A stretch of DNA of 64,000 nucleotides from Coffea arabica. Lineage: Eukaryota; Streptophyta; Magnoliopsida; Gentianales; Rubiaceae. The stretch is taken from assembly GCF_036785885.1 (NCBI RefSeq), contig NC_092323.1, forward strand, positions 1,116,001 to 1,180,000, read 5' to 3'. The notes under the pieces are model-generated. The model saw only the letters and a program-made list of their open reading frames with translations. It made no database searches and was not told the origin of the DNA. A program made the translations under genes and the position numbers. The stretch's first letter is position 1. Each line of letters opens with the position of its first letter. This document shows positions 46,897 to 59,620 of this stretch, in pieces.

Positions 46897-49310
46897 ATGT
46901 TCCATACAAAGAAGCCGGCCTCAGCTATGAATTCGCATGAGAGGCCCATGTCATGTGTTCAAGGAGATTCCGGCCTTGTCCTCACCACTGATCCTAAGCC
47001 CCGCCTCAGATGGACTGTTGAGCTTCATGAGCGTTTTGTTGATGCTGTAACCCAGCTTGGTGGACCTGACAGTACTCACCTTTTCTACTACTACTTCTAC
47101 TTCCTCCTCCTTCTTTCTTAGCTCCAATCATTAATATTGATCATCTTCTCTTTTTGTTTTTGGTCGCCAGTTATACGTAGTTGATCTCCATTCGTGTCTT
47201 TCCTTAAACTTTTATTTCTGATCATCCTAATTTTGTCGTTCTTGTCTTTAATTGATACTGTGCGCATGCAGAGGCCACCCCAAAGACAATCATGAGAGTT
47301 ATGGGAGTCAAGGGTCTCACTCTTTATCATCTCAAGAGCCATCTTCAGGTTTCTTAATTACTTCAAACATGATGAGATGTTTCCCAACTTCTTTACTTGA
47401 TTTCCTCCAGAAACACATCTAACTTGTATCTGTTCTAACCTTCTGTTCCTTTTCCTCTTTCCAATCTCTTCTGGATTAGAAATTCAGGCTCGGAAAGCAG
47501 CCCCACAAGGAGTTCAGTGATCACCCGATAAAAGATGGTGAGAGAGGTGACTATTGCTAATTCTCTTCATTGGATCGCCCCAATACAATAGTAGAATCAT
47601 TCACCAATTCATATATATATATATATTTCATGTTCTTGTAGCCGTAGTTCACGACCTAGGCTTCACCCCCAACCCAACAACTATACTATTAAACGTGTTT
47701 AACTTTTCTGCTGTTGTTGATCTTAATTATTAATGATGGCAGCTTCAACTTTAGAACTTCAACGAAGTAGTTCCGCTTCATCTTCGGGGATGATTGGTCG
47801 CAGCATGAACGAGTATGTTATAGTAATTGCCCCCTTTTCTTTTTCTTCTAATTCGCTATGTTTGGCTCTATCCTATCTTTATTGTAATTTATCTCCTTTG
47901 GAAAAAAAAAAAAAATTCTACTTTTTGGTCTGGAAGAGTATCAAAATTTCTTTCACTACTAGTCTCTAACATCGTATTTAATTTTGGTTAATTGCGGGGC
48001 CTGATGAATAACTAGAAATCTTGCTTCTAATTTTTGAATTAAAACTTTGTAATTGTTGGTCTAATTAGTCTTATGAGCTGTTGGTTTTACTTCATGAAAC
48101 TGTATGTATGCATGGTATTTGTGATTCGATCACTGGCAGTAATGTTCGCATCACTGATGCAATTAGGATGCAAATGGAAGTGCAGAGAAGACTTCACGAA
48201 CAGTTAGAGGTATGTATATATTGTATATACAGACTCGCAGCACCCTATTATACATCTGAATCCACCCAACCCCTCCTATAGGAAAAAGAGAGGGAGAGGG
48301 AGAGAGGGAGAGGAGAGGGAAAAAAAAAACGTAAATAAGAAAGTCGGTATTAATGGGGAGGCTAGTCATATAATATATTCCTATACACGGGGATTGAAGA
48401 AATACTGAGGTTGAAACATGCATGTGGGCAGGTACAAAGACACCTTCAGTTGAGGATTGAGGCACAAGGAAAGTACATGCAAACTATTCTGGAGAAAGCT
48501 TGTCAAACACTGGCCGGGGAAAATATGGCCTCTGCAGCAGCAGCAGGGAGCTATAACAAGGGTGGAAATCAAGCGGGGGGAGGAGTGGTGGACATTAAGG
48601 AATTTGGTCCCCCTCTCAGTTTTCCATCTCTCCAAGACCTCAACATATACGGATCAGGTGAGCAACTTGAACTTCAACAGGGCGGCATGGTGGTGGACAG
48701 ATCACCGTCGCTGGACGGATTCATGTCAAACAACAACGACACCCAACTGTGCCACCTGGGCAAGAAGAGGCCTACGCCGCCTAGCCCTTATGGCGGAGGA
48801 AGTGGCAAGAGCCCCGCAGCGGCAGCCAGCTTGATGTGGTCTGATCATCATCATCATCATCACGATCTCCGCCTGCAAGAACTAGGATCAGCAGCAGCAT
48901 CCTGTCTCGGTAATTCCCAAGACCATCATCATCATCACGATGCTTTCAAAGGCGATCACCACCACCAAATTCAGATGAATAATGCACCTTCAGGAGCAGG
49001 AGTACTGTCACTTGAGAGAAGCAATGTGGACGTCGTGATTGATTCTTTGTCGGACAGTACCTGTAGTAATATGTACGAGACAAAGCCATTGATAAGCGGT
49101 AGTTGTGGAGCAGATGGTGGTATGGTATTGGGGGGTACTGATCAAAAGAATGCATCCTCCAAGCTCGAAAGGCCCTCTCCTCGAAGAGCCTCTACTACTG
49201 CAACTACTCCTCCTCCATCGTCATCCAGTGATCATAGGATGAATGCAGTGCAGATTGGTACAGCTGCTGCCGGTGCCATGTCCCAGGCACGAAACTCTCC
49301 GTTCGGATGA
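46897..49310 (+). CDS. MYB-CC (GARP) transcription factor, MYR1/MYR2 group
   Basis: Six exons: 46897-47071, 47272-47348, 47480-47546, 47743-47812, 48140-48209, 48432-49310, giving 445 residues. The start MFHTKKP is the usual family N-terminus; an upstream in-frame stretch has no ATG. A single Myb/SANT repeat of GARP type spans about 36-93 (PRLRWTVELHERFVDAVTQ, then KATPKTIMRVMGVKGLTLYH, LKSHLQKFRLG). The MYB-CC coiled coil spans about 140-185, with RMQMEVQRRLHEQLEVQRHL, LRIEAQGKYMQ and ILEKACQTLAGENM. These are nuclear DNA-binding proteins that dimerise through the coiled coil and relate to PHR1 and APL; MYR1/MYR2 are linked to flowering time and gibberellin responses in Arabidopsis. The last exon has two His tracts and Gly/Ser/Ala-rich low complexity. 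The exact orthologue is uncertain. Confidence 0.93.
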
Positions 49311-49792
49311 TCTATCGTAAGGACGGATTTACCATAGAGATCGATATGCATGATTAATGATGCTTCATACGAGTCTTTAATTTAGGGGTAAGATGGATAT
49401 TTAGGGTTTCGGGTCTTAATTAAGGAATCACGCAAATTACCTGTGAATTCATTTTGGTGACCATATATATATATTTATGCATTAATTCCAGCATGATTTG
49501 ACGTATCCTGAATATATGTATCTCCGGTTTTGTTTCCAAAAGCTTGAGTCAGTAGGTAGCTAGCTGTGCATGGCTTCTTTAACATTTGTATACTATATGA
49601 ACACACCAGTAGTGTCACTGTTAGTAGTAATTAAGTTGATTAATTGGAGTTTTATTTGTCTTTATCTTGGATCTAGATAGTGTCCAAAAACAAAAAATGA
49701 TTATGTAATTAATTTGAAAAAAACATTTTGAATGGAAGTGAGTGAGTCACATTAATTAATTATGGTATGGTGACCGACCGACGTGCGTGGTG

Positions 49793-49858
<66 letters not shown>

Positions 49859-51889
49859 CAGAGGTGTTAATTAGCTGCTAATTCTCTTATTATTCCAGTT
49901 CCAGTTGAGGGTGCATGGGATTAGGCATGAAAATTGAGATGATGGTTTTGAGGAGTCATTTATTATTGCATTTTATTTATGTTGTTTTGTTCCTGAATGA
50001 TGAAGCAATGATTGTTGGGGAAACCTTTTTCCGACCCTGCATCTACACATATAAATATATACATATAGTGCTCTAGCTAGCTCTTTCTTTCTTTTTTTTC
50101 TTTTTGTAAGGAAGGACGTTAATGAATCCGTCCAGGTTTGATATATATGAATAATATCCGTCCTCCACGGTGATGATGATGATGATGGAATCATGATGGT
50201 AATTATTAATTAAGGCAAGGACGTCAATTAGTCCATTCGTTGGAATTTGAGAAAAACGGAAGGATCATATACATCATGACGTACTTGGCCTTTTCAGTCA
50301 ATAATAATAATGGATTAACTTTTGTCGGGAATGGATTAAGCTTTGGAGTAATTGAACTACGTACTACTTTAGAGTTTAGAGTTTAGAGTTAGAGCAATCT
50401 CAATCTCAGGATCTCCTTTTTTTTTTTTTGTGGGGGTTTAGAACTTTATACAAGGGAAGATTAGTGAAGCCCATCGACAAAGAGGATCTTACTTTGATGC
50501 CTCATTTTCTTGCTTCTTTTATGATTTCCAGATAGCTCAGGTCAGGGGGCCTAGCTCCAAAGATAGATAGTATATTGCTGTCAACTGTCGCATTCTTCTG
50601 GAGGCAAAACAAATTAAATTCTCCCAACTTTATTCTCTCTGTTCCTCCCCCAGATTTCAGATACATTACATGCCCGCCGACTTCGGCTTCAAACTCCAAC
50701 GATGGATAATATGGACATGCATGCAGAAAAAGGGGGGAGAGTACATAACATACATCAAAGTTTTTTATTTTTAGTGGGAAGAGTGACTTGTAAGTAAGAG
50801 AGATATAGAGAGAGTAGCGGTAAAGTTTAAAGGTCTCTCAAAACAAAACGCACTCTTTAATGGATGGATGAAACTTCTCTTCTACTGCTACATAGTACAT
50901 AGTAGTAGTAGTACTACTACGTACGCACGTAGTATCTTTCATTTCAGCTACAGCAGCCCTTTAGTAAATGGTGTACTTTATTAATTTAGAATAAAATAAT
51001 ACTAGTAATCAAGAACATTTAGATGAACGGTTCTTTCTTGCTGTGGGGAAAAAAAAAAAAAAAAATAGTCCAAAGTCACCCGCGGGCAAGAATGGAAGCG
51101 TTGATATCTGCGTAGTTTAATTGGACTGCAATCAATCCACGCAATTCATGGTTTAAAGCAACTCGAGTGCAGATTTATCCCAAAGAAGAAATTAAATAAC
51201 ATTTCGACGGTGACCTCCAGTAAGTAGCACTACTAAGTAGTAGAATTGTTATGAGCAAGTTACTTGGGTGTAGGGAGGACTTGGGGTTGAGCGGAGAACT
51301 TGGCAAATCTTTTCCCGAAAGGTGAAAATTGGCACTAAATTTGAGTTAGAAAGAATTTCAATAAAGCTTGCGAAGAATTAGTATGGGAACAAATGCACTT
51401 AATTGTAAAACACCAAGCAGCAGTTCATAATAAGCAGCAGTTAATTGTAAAACTCCTTGCACCAAATGCAAAGATAAAACAGAACAGAAGAAGCCTGCTG
51501 TTATTAATTTGCAACTTCGGTGCAGTGCCACTTCTATATTTGTGTCAAGTGTCCTGTTTATTTAATTTGTCATGTACTAGTTATTTAAATTTCTTTTACC
51601 ATCTATGATAAATAAGATTGACACTGAATTTGACACCGAGTAGTGACATAGAGGATCCCAACTGCTTCAGTTGGTGCTACGTCACGTCTTTAATGCAGTT
51701 TGGATTTTTTTTTTTTGGAAATTAAATTATACTCTATAGGTGGGATTGGGAAAGGATATATAATTGCAGCGAACTTGCTGCTGTGACTGTGAGTTAGTTA
51801 AAAAAAGTTACGGACAAATCGTGACCATTTATATTCAGGAAAGGAAAATGCATTTTCACGGCAAAATATTTTTTAAAAAAAAATTACTA
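49311..51889. other. Convergent 3' flanks of MYB-CC and DUF620 genes
   Basis: Both genes converge on this 2.6 kb spacer. It holds the MYB-CC 3' untranslated region, an (AT)n run, a GATGAT run near 50169-50186, a T run near 50407, an A run near 51049-51066 and the 3' flank of the DUF620 gene. No gene is supportable. Confidence 0.5.
49801..49857. repeat. (AT)n microsatellite, about 57 bp
   Basis: A pure AT dinucleotide run about 490 bp past the MYB-CC stop codon. Long pure runs like this are usually unstable and polymorphic. Confidence 0.95.
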
Positions 51890-54292
51890 TTAATGTGATG
51901 AATAATGTGTACTTTCATCCCATACATCGGCAGGAGGGATGAAGGAGTCGGGTGAAAGCCCCGGGACGCCAAAAACGACGTCGTGGATGGCCCAGGTCTC
52001 TTCCATGGTCGTCCTACAATGCTGCGTGGATACCTCTCCGAAACGGAATACAGTGGCAACGGTCCTGCCTTGATGGGCAATGAGGAGGCCGTCAACGTCC
52101 CTGTAGTCTCCGATGCTGCTCCCAATGGTTGTCTCCCAGTAAACAGCGCCCGAAACCGAAGGATGATCACTTCCATTTTCGCGGCGCCCAGCTGCCGGCT
52201 GCTGCTCATCCTCTTCCTCCTCCCGCTGCTGCTGCTGCTGTACTAAAACTCTGGTCAGGTGGGAGTCCTCTAGATATATGAGAAGCCCACTCTTTTGGCT
52301 GAAGTAGCCGTACAAGACGTGCCTGATCACTTCAGCAGGACCCTCGTTCCTTTCCATCACCGTCGCCCGATCTGCTGCCACTTTTAACACGAAGCAATCT
52401 TCATCTCCAATTCGTTTCTCTCCTAAGCACCGTGCTTTGCCGGCAAACAAACTCGCCGTGCTCTTTGGGTCCAACCCCTGCAATCCAATATGAAAGCTAC
52501 TATTACATCTTCATTGAAGCGCTGGTGAAACTTTTTCTTCAAAGAATCAACCCCATATTTGACATGGGCATTGAATACTGAAATATTTTGGGATCTCCAC
52601 TAGGTACTAGTTCTGACAAGGCAGTACAAGACTACAAGTTAAGTTAAACGCTTGTGTGAGAGTAATATATTTAATGCAATTATAAGGTATAAATTTTGTA
52701 GAAAATGTACTGAAGTGAAGTAGAAGACAGAAAACCATAATTAAGACAAAGACATGCGAACCTGTGGCTTAAAATGTAAGAGGCACTTTATTCGCTAACT
52801 AAAGAAGTATCACTGCATAGATGCACAGTAAAGTTGGGAAAAAAAAACGGTGCAAAAATTAAGGAATACTAACGGATGAGTCCACCTAGGTGTGCAAAGG
52901 AATTTAGAGTTTTCGTATTCAAGAGTGGCAAAATTAGTTTGAATTCAGGACCATGATTTTTAAAAGCAGAAATTATGATTTCGAGTTCTCAAATTGAAAT
53001 CGGAATTCAACTACCTAATTCAATTTTAAAAAAATTTCGTATATATAGTAATATATAATAAATGTGAGTCATTATATTATGTAACAACAATAAAATAGTA
53101 TACTACATCCAACTGACTAATCTAGGTTTTTTTTAATAAATTCCAAAACAGTTTTCATTCACATAAATTCAATAGGATATCTTTTTTTTTTTTTTCTTCT
53201 GGCAACGATACCATATGCATAATCTAATTTATTCTATTTTATAGAGTAGGGAGTCTAAAGAGAATGTATAAGGAGCTAACAAATATACAGATTTGATTAG
53301 ATCAAAAGAATGCTCTGATATCTCTTCTAAATTTTTATTATTGGAAGTGAGATTCGAATCCCGACCGCCATCCAAAAATATACCGTGTCTAAAATGGGAG
53401 AACAAAGTGTGCGGAGAAGCGGATGGTCAAGAAACGATAGCCGGGTAGGGCCAGCCCAACAAAGACCAAAGCTTTAGTAGGCTCCGCCGTGGTAGCAGTA
53501 GACAGGCGTGCAAGGGCCGAAGGGAGTGTTTGGTGCAAGCGAACCAAGTATTAGCTAGCTGTAGTGCAAACTACTACCAATTGAGAGTCGGGGGAGCCCA
53601 AAATGTGGAAATGGACATACGGGAGAGTGGGAAGGAGAATGAAAGAATGGTAATTCATACAAATTTTTTTTTAAAAAAAAGGCAATGGATTGGACTGGGG
53701 AAATGGGGAGTTGGGTCGGGCAAAGGATCCGGATCCCCTTTGTACACACGACGCCAGGTTAGTATAAACCATTTGTACCATCTTATCCTCTTTTTTTTTT
53801 TTTTTTTTAAGCATACACCATTTGTATCATCTATTCTACTGTTTGCTGATTAATTTTGTTCGAATCGGATGGGAAAATGTGGAAGCAATACATCCTACGT
53901 TCGATGGCAGTAGTGCTAACCCCCAGCAGATTTGACTGCAGTAGTAATGCTTCGTAAAGAATTTTAACTAATAAAATTCTGCTATGACAACATGGCATGT
54001 TTTGGATCACTTGGTTTATGTGTGGGGCCCGTAAACCTGGTCTACACAAGTTTTTGCCGCGAACTTCTTCTTGTTCTTGGGAGCGGTGAAGGGTGACCGT
54101 AGTCTTTACCACTTTTACTTACTTCTATAAAGAAAGGATCAAAAGCAAGCAAAAGCGCCGGGCATCCCCCATCTCATCTTGTTCCTCCTCCTGCTCTCTC
54201 TCTCTCTCTCTATTGCCTCACCCATCCCCAGCTCTCTTCTAGTTTTAATAAACATCCTGCTCACTCAATTTACATCATAATTTACACAAACA

Positions 54293-54324
<32 letters not shown>

Positions 54325-57270
54325 ATATACACTGTAGAATTGATTTTCATGCTTTTCTCTTCCGGTAATTAACTGATACAGTGCTCACCCACACCATACA
54401 CTAGTACATATTTTGCTTTTCCTTTTCTTTTTTCTTTTTGGGTGATACTGCTGGTACAACTTGCACTTACAACGAACCGGCGTATATAATACAAGAAAAG
54501 AGTAGTGTTCCGGAAACCTCCTTGAGATTTTTTAACAATTTCATTTAGCTCCCTTGAGTTTTTAAAAATTACACATACATCCTCTATCATTTAAAATGAT
54601 AATAATACCCTTAAATATTTTAATGAAATTTCCATGTGCAATATGCTTATTATACTTAGAATGACTTTTAAAATTATTTTTCATCATTTTTCCATCTTAT
54701 TCCACTTTTTTTTAAAAATTTTTGCCAATAAAATTGTAAAATTATCACTATTATTTCTAGTTTCTATTATAACCAAATGTTGAACTAATGATTTTTTTGA
54801 CGAGGTAACTTATATGTAATCCAATGTTTTTGCTGATTTTTGTTTTCTATTTTTTGGTATTAAAAGTAACAATAAATAAAAAAAAATAGCCCAAAATTAT
54901 TACTAAATTATGATAATTCCACTACTCGAAAAATTTATAAATTCTAAATGAATTATTTCAACATTTTCTTTTCTATCTTATAAATCTAAATCTATAATAA
55001 AATACCATCACAAATATCCTATCATAATAATAAAATTATTATTATAGTTGTTTATCAAATAGTAGGCATAGATATGAAAATTTTGGCATCCTTTTCCTAT
55101 AACTATACTAAATAATCTTATAATTATATAGAAAAATAAATTAAAACTCATTGCACAAGGATATTTTTGGGCATTCATTTAAAAATTTGATTAAATCAAT
55201 AGTATTTTAAGATTTTATTACTGAAACTATCAAATCAAAGGAAGCAGGCGTAATTTTTCAAACCTTAGGAAAGTTCAGTGAAATTGTCAGAAAGATTTCT
55301 AAAATTATACGCAACTACCTACACCCTACTCCCAACTCCATATATGCAAGTACTCTTTGTTATGGCCAACTTAGGGTCATGTACATATGAAATTTTTATG
55401 GAGTTATTTATTCAAACAAACAAAAGTTAACCATATGAAATTTAAAAACAAATTGCGGTGGTTAAATATCTAAGGAATTCAATTTTAGGTAGCGTTAAAA
55501 TATACGGGGCTGCCAGCTTGCCTTTGGCAAATTTCTAAATCCATGAGCAAGCAGGAAACTATGGCCCTGTCAGTTTGGAAATGGCCACCACTTTAATTAT
55601 AATAATTTTAGTTATAATAATTTTAAAAAAATTCTCAAAAATTTTAAAATACACGTTTCAAAATATTCAAAAACATACAAAAAAAAAAAAAAAAAAAAAT
55701 TTCTCATTCTTCCTTTCTTCCTCCTCCTCTCCCACCTTTAACCCACCACCACTTTTGCCACCATCCAAGACCGACCAACGCCAACAACCACCTCTTTTTT
55801 CTTTTTCCTTCTTTCTCTTCCTCTCGCCTTCCTCCTTCTTCCCTCTCCCCTGCCACCCTCCCCCTCTCCCCAGCACAATCTGGTCACGCGACCAAATCAC
55901 GCCAAGGGATGAGGAGGGAGAGGGAGAGAGAAATTATATTTATATGTATATATAAGAATGGCAGGAGAGAGGAAAGGGAGACGAAGAAGAGTGGAAAAAG
56001 AAGGAAAAAGAAAGAAAAGAAAAAAAGAAAAGAAAAAAAAGTTTTTCATCTTAAAATTTTTTTCCACAAATCCTACATACGCTGTAGTAAAGGTTTAGAC
56101 AAATACATGAAATACTCGTTTGCCAAACAGGCCTAGGCTTTCTGGCGGGGTTACCATTGGTGGAGAGGTGGAGACAGTAGAAGTGTAGTGTGTGTGTGTG
56201 TGTGCTTGGCACGGGTAGAGACTGTATGTATGGGAGTATAGTAGTAGATAATAGAGACGGACGGACGGACCTGGATAATGCGACGTAAGGGACGTTGAGG
56301 GCCTTTGGCCGCGTGGGTGCCCAGCCAGGGTGTATGCCTCCACACGATCTTGGAATCGCTGCCGGCCAGGACCTTGTTACCCCCAACCACCAGCTCCAGC
56401 GACCACATTCCCGGCGACATCTGCCACAGCACGAAGCATCCCTTCTCCCCGCTACTCCTCGTTCCCAGTGTCTTCACTGTTCCTCCTCCCGAAATCTCTG
56501 TCGGGAAGCACATCATCTTCACCGTGCCGGCCGTGTACATGTTTCTGGGGACTTTCTGTTGTTGTTGCTGGTGCTGGTGCTTGGATTTCGAGGAGCATCC
56601 CGTCGCGGCCAAGTATTGTTGAATAATGTAATGCGCAGTAGAGGTCTCCTGTGTATTAGTACGTAGTAGGAGTATAAGAATTGCATCTACCGCGTCCGTA
56701 CTAGAAGTAAAGCAACATCACAGTTTAATTGATATAGTCCGCAGTAGAAGAAGTAACATCACAGTAGACGCCTCTCCCTCTCATTCTCTCATTAATTAAA
56801 CCTTGCGTACGTACAATGGGAATGTCTTTGATGATGGTAGGATTGTAAGGATGAAGAATTGGATTGGTGTTCTGATGACCGTAGTAGGAGTGGTAGTTGT
56901 TGTTGTTGTTGTCGTTGCCGTTTTCATTATTGTTGATGGGCAGAGGAATGGGGCCAAGTGGGCAAGCCAAGACCCCGAGCAAAAGCTTCAAGTCTTGCCT
57001 CTTGGCCGCATTAATATTGGCAGGGTATGCTGAGGACATGGAGAAGCTCCTGCTGCCCCCTCCTCCTCCTCCTCCTGCAGGGTCGGCTGCCAAGCTCCTC
57101 TGTGCTCTAAACCATTCCCGAATCACTTCCCAGGAGGAGGTGGTCTCTTTCTTATTTCCAGACTGGCAGTGGTGGTGGTGCATTTCGAGATCGGGGCCTT
57201 CCATGAGAGGGGTCAGAGGTTGGGTGGTGCACCACCTCTGATTTCTGCGAGCAGCTCTGCAGGATGCCAT
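51890..57270 (-). CDS. DUF620 family protein
   Basis: Three exons on the minus strand: 57270-56758, 56648-56271 and 52477-51890, all phase 0, giving 492 residues. Intron 1 is 109 bp; intron 2 is 3.8 kb and holds a transposon remnant. The N-terminus has the subfamily motif LTPLMEGPDLEM, then SSWEVIREWFRAQR and an Asn-rich stretch. The DUF620 core follows: TAHYIIQQYLAATG, then KGCFVLWQMSPGMWSLELVV, IVWRHTPWLGTHAAKGPQRP and LRRIIQ-GLDPKSTASLF across the large intron. It goes on with GYFSQKSGLLIYLEDSHLTR, YWETTIGSSIGDYRDVDGLL and a C-terminal GLSPDSFIPPADVWD. The family is plant-specific with no established function that I know of. A Gln/Glu insertion (about 377-391) and poly-Gly and poly-His tracts are local expansions. 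Confidence 0.9.
54293..54325. repeat. (AT)n(GT)n microsatellite
   Basis: An AT run followed by a short GT stretch, inside intron 2 of the DUF620 gene and about 180 bp from the transposon remnant. Confidence 0.85.
54501..55311. mobile_element. Diverged MULE-type MITE in intron 2 of the DUF620 gene
   Basis: The left end (GGAAACCTCCTTGAGATTTT, then AACAATTTCA and TAGCTCCCTTGAG) and the inverted right end (TAATTTTAGAAATCTTTCTG, then ACAATTTCACTGA) match the ends of the element at 346-1641. It is shorter (about 0.8 kb) and more diverged, and I see no target duplication, so it is an older insertion of the same family. Boundaries are set by alignment to the other copy and are good to about 5 bp. 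No coding capacity. Confidence 0.7.
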
Positions 57271-59620
57271 CGTTCTGTACTACTTTTATTGGATAATAAT
57301 AGTACCAATGCGGACTTTTAAATGACTGATCAGGCGAAGGAAGAAGTATGAATGCTACGTGTAAATTGGAATAGTAGCGACCGGCGAGCGAGAGACGGTA
57401 CAAAATAGACGGGCTACCTGATCCTGATGTCTAATATTTATTTGTCTTTTGGCTTACTAATTCTTACTGCAGTAATTCTTATTACTGCACCAGCTAAGCA
57501 TGTGGGTTTGTAGTCGATGATGAGTGATGACGCCAGCGAGTAAAACACTACAGTACTTTTTTTTTTTTTGGGATCAAACGAGTAAAACACTCATCAGTAA
57601 GTAGTACTAGTAGTTGGTAATAATAGACAGTAGTATTTCTTTTTATATACGTTTCCTGGAAGGGCTGCCTTCGCTTTGTTCCCTTGCTTTATTCGCATTC
57701 TTCTCTCTCCCTTTATTTCATTTGCAAACGCGCACCTGCTTTTCTGAGCCGCTCCAAACGCCGTGAAAGGGGGCTACTTGCATTACATATGAATTAGGTA
57801 CGAAGCCCCTTTTTGTAATTAACTCATATGAATTAGGTACGACAGCAAGCAGGAGCCACCTTATGGGTCAATTGCCCGTTCTCAACTTCACAAAATTATC
57901 CTTCAAAAACAAAAACCCACCGTCCTTCACCGTGCCTATCTTGCTTTGTCCAGACCCAGCGTCCCCGTTGGGCTTCCAACTAATTTCTTCTTCTTTTCTG
58001 CATCTACTCAGTCTTAAAGTACAAGTAAGACAGAAGTCAAAGTCATGTAGCTGATTATATGTGCGTTAGGGGGCACATTAACCTCCCAATGACAGTAATG
58101 AGTTCTTTGGTGAAGCCTCGTTTTCCTTTGGCACGTCTTTCGAAAGACAGAGGAATTACGCTATCAACCGGGATCGTCCAACCGCTCTTTTGTCGGTAAA
58201 TAAAAGCATGGTACTCGGTAGATATTAAGGTGAACGGCGAGATGGTTAAAAAGTCACAACTCAATTACTTGCTGCGTGGAAGCCGGCGGCGGAAGGCAAA
58301 TCAGAGGGAGAGGGGAATCAGCATAGAGTCGGCATCATCAGTGGTTGGATCAGCCCTGACTTGAGTGGAACAAGTGAGCATTATTGGCCCGTAAATGAAG
58401 TCGCACGTACGTTGCTGAAGGTGTTGAATTGGAAATGGCCAAGCTTCTTATGGTTATTTCTTAAAGCTCCACTGTAGCAGCCAATGTGAAAATTATAAGT
58501 AAATTCTGCAGTACATCAACGTGGAGTGAACTCGTTATGGCAAGATCTAGACTATAGCAGAGTTCTAATAGCTTCAAACTGCTTGGGTCTTGCTATGCTG
58601 TTTCTATTTCCCTCCTAATTCAAATCTAAGGGAAGCTTCAAAGTTCAAAACATCATTTACACATTGGTTCTCAACACGCAAGCTGCCGATATCTGTTTGT
58701 CCAACGCTAAGACTCCTGCCCCTCGTACCGATTATCTCCGCAGCGGGCAAAACAAGACAACATAATACTATGTAAGTAATGCAACGTTTGTTTGATCTAC
58801 AAATGTAGGAAAGCTGGAGATCCAATCAGCTTGCTAATGTTATAAGCTGGTACCAAAATACACAGGCCATTTCCAGTATACTTCCGCACAAAAGGAATTG
58901 CAGACAAAAATTACCAGAGTCAGCCAAGTAGCCAACTGCAATGAATTATTATTACTTGTAATATACTTCCACATGGACAAAATGAATTATAGACAACGAA
59001 CACGTAAGCAGCTGTGGAAAAAATATCCAGCGCACAAATTAGATGAACATAATACTTACGGTACTTCCAAGTCCTGCTGAAGAAGCTGAAATCTGCAATG
59101 GGTGAACGATGCATTTTTTATCTGATCATTTAGACCATCTTGGAAGGCTAGCGCCACAAAATGAATTCAACCTTCAAAGCCCCTCATCTGGCCAATTAAT
59201 TCCCCAAACTTCTCAACTGAGGCATCAGAATCCTCATATACACTACCGAGGTGTGATGACCAAATCAACACAAGTTAAGACAAGTTCTATGAGAACCGAG
59301 ATAGTACTAGTATTATCATTTGATGGCTCGCTAGTTTAAACCCATCACTTTTGGCCCATCCACATAACCATGTCTAAAGCAACAAACTGACATGTATATT
59401 CCAATTGAGCCGCCGAAGCAACAAAAATGCCAAACTGAAATATCAAATTGTTTACTAACGAAGAAAATTGCAAGAACAAATCAAAACAGGCTAAAGTAGA
59501 AGCACTTAACCAACAATAGAAAAACCTGAATCTCATCTAATACTAGCTAGTTGAGATCCCTCCCCCGACTGCCTAGGAGTTTCAGAGGTAATATATTTAA
59601 CATGGTGAGCCATACCATGA
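57271..59620. other. Intergenic between the DUF620 and mS35-like genes
   Basis: The promoter of the DUF620 gene lies at the left and the 3' flank of the next minus-strand gene at the right. Between them, 57860-59300 has several frames of 60-75 codons with fairly even composition, notably on the minus strand at 58604-58825 and 58055-58264. None matches a family I recognise, and none shows splice partners. An untranslated or non-coding transcript is possible. Confidence 0.4.
57786..57842 (+). repeat. Two direct copies of an 18-bp unit
   Basis: CATATGAATTAGGTACGA occurs at 57786-57803 and again at 57825-57842, exact over 18 bp and 39 bp apart, about 0.5 kb upstream of the DUF620 start. It could be a small local duplication or a pair of binding sites. 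Confidence 0.8.

Noticed and set aside
53335-53380. tRNA-like B-box (GATTCGAATCCC)
   Set aside because: There is no matching A-box or cloverleaf around it; similar strings at 15567 and 30128 also fail. No tRNA gene is supportable in the window.
56295-57241. Plus-strand frames over DUF620 exons
   Set aside because: They are antisense shadows of exons 1 and 2; the minus strand carries the conserved family motifs.
58055-58264. Possible organelle-derived insertion
   Set aside because: Base composition and codon use look unlike the surroundings, but I could not match it to any plastid or mitochondrial gene by eye.
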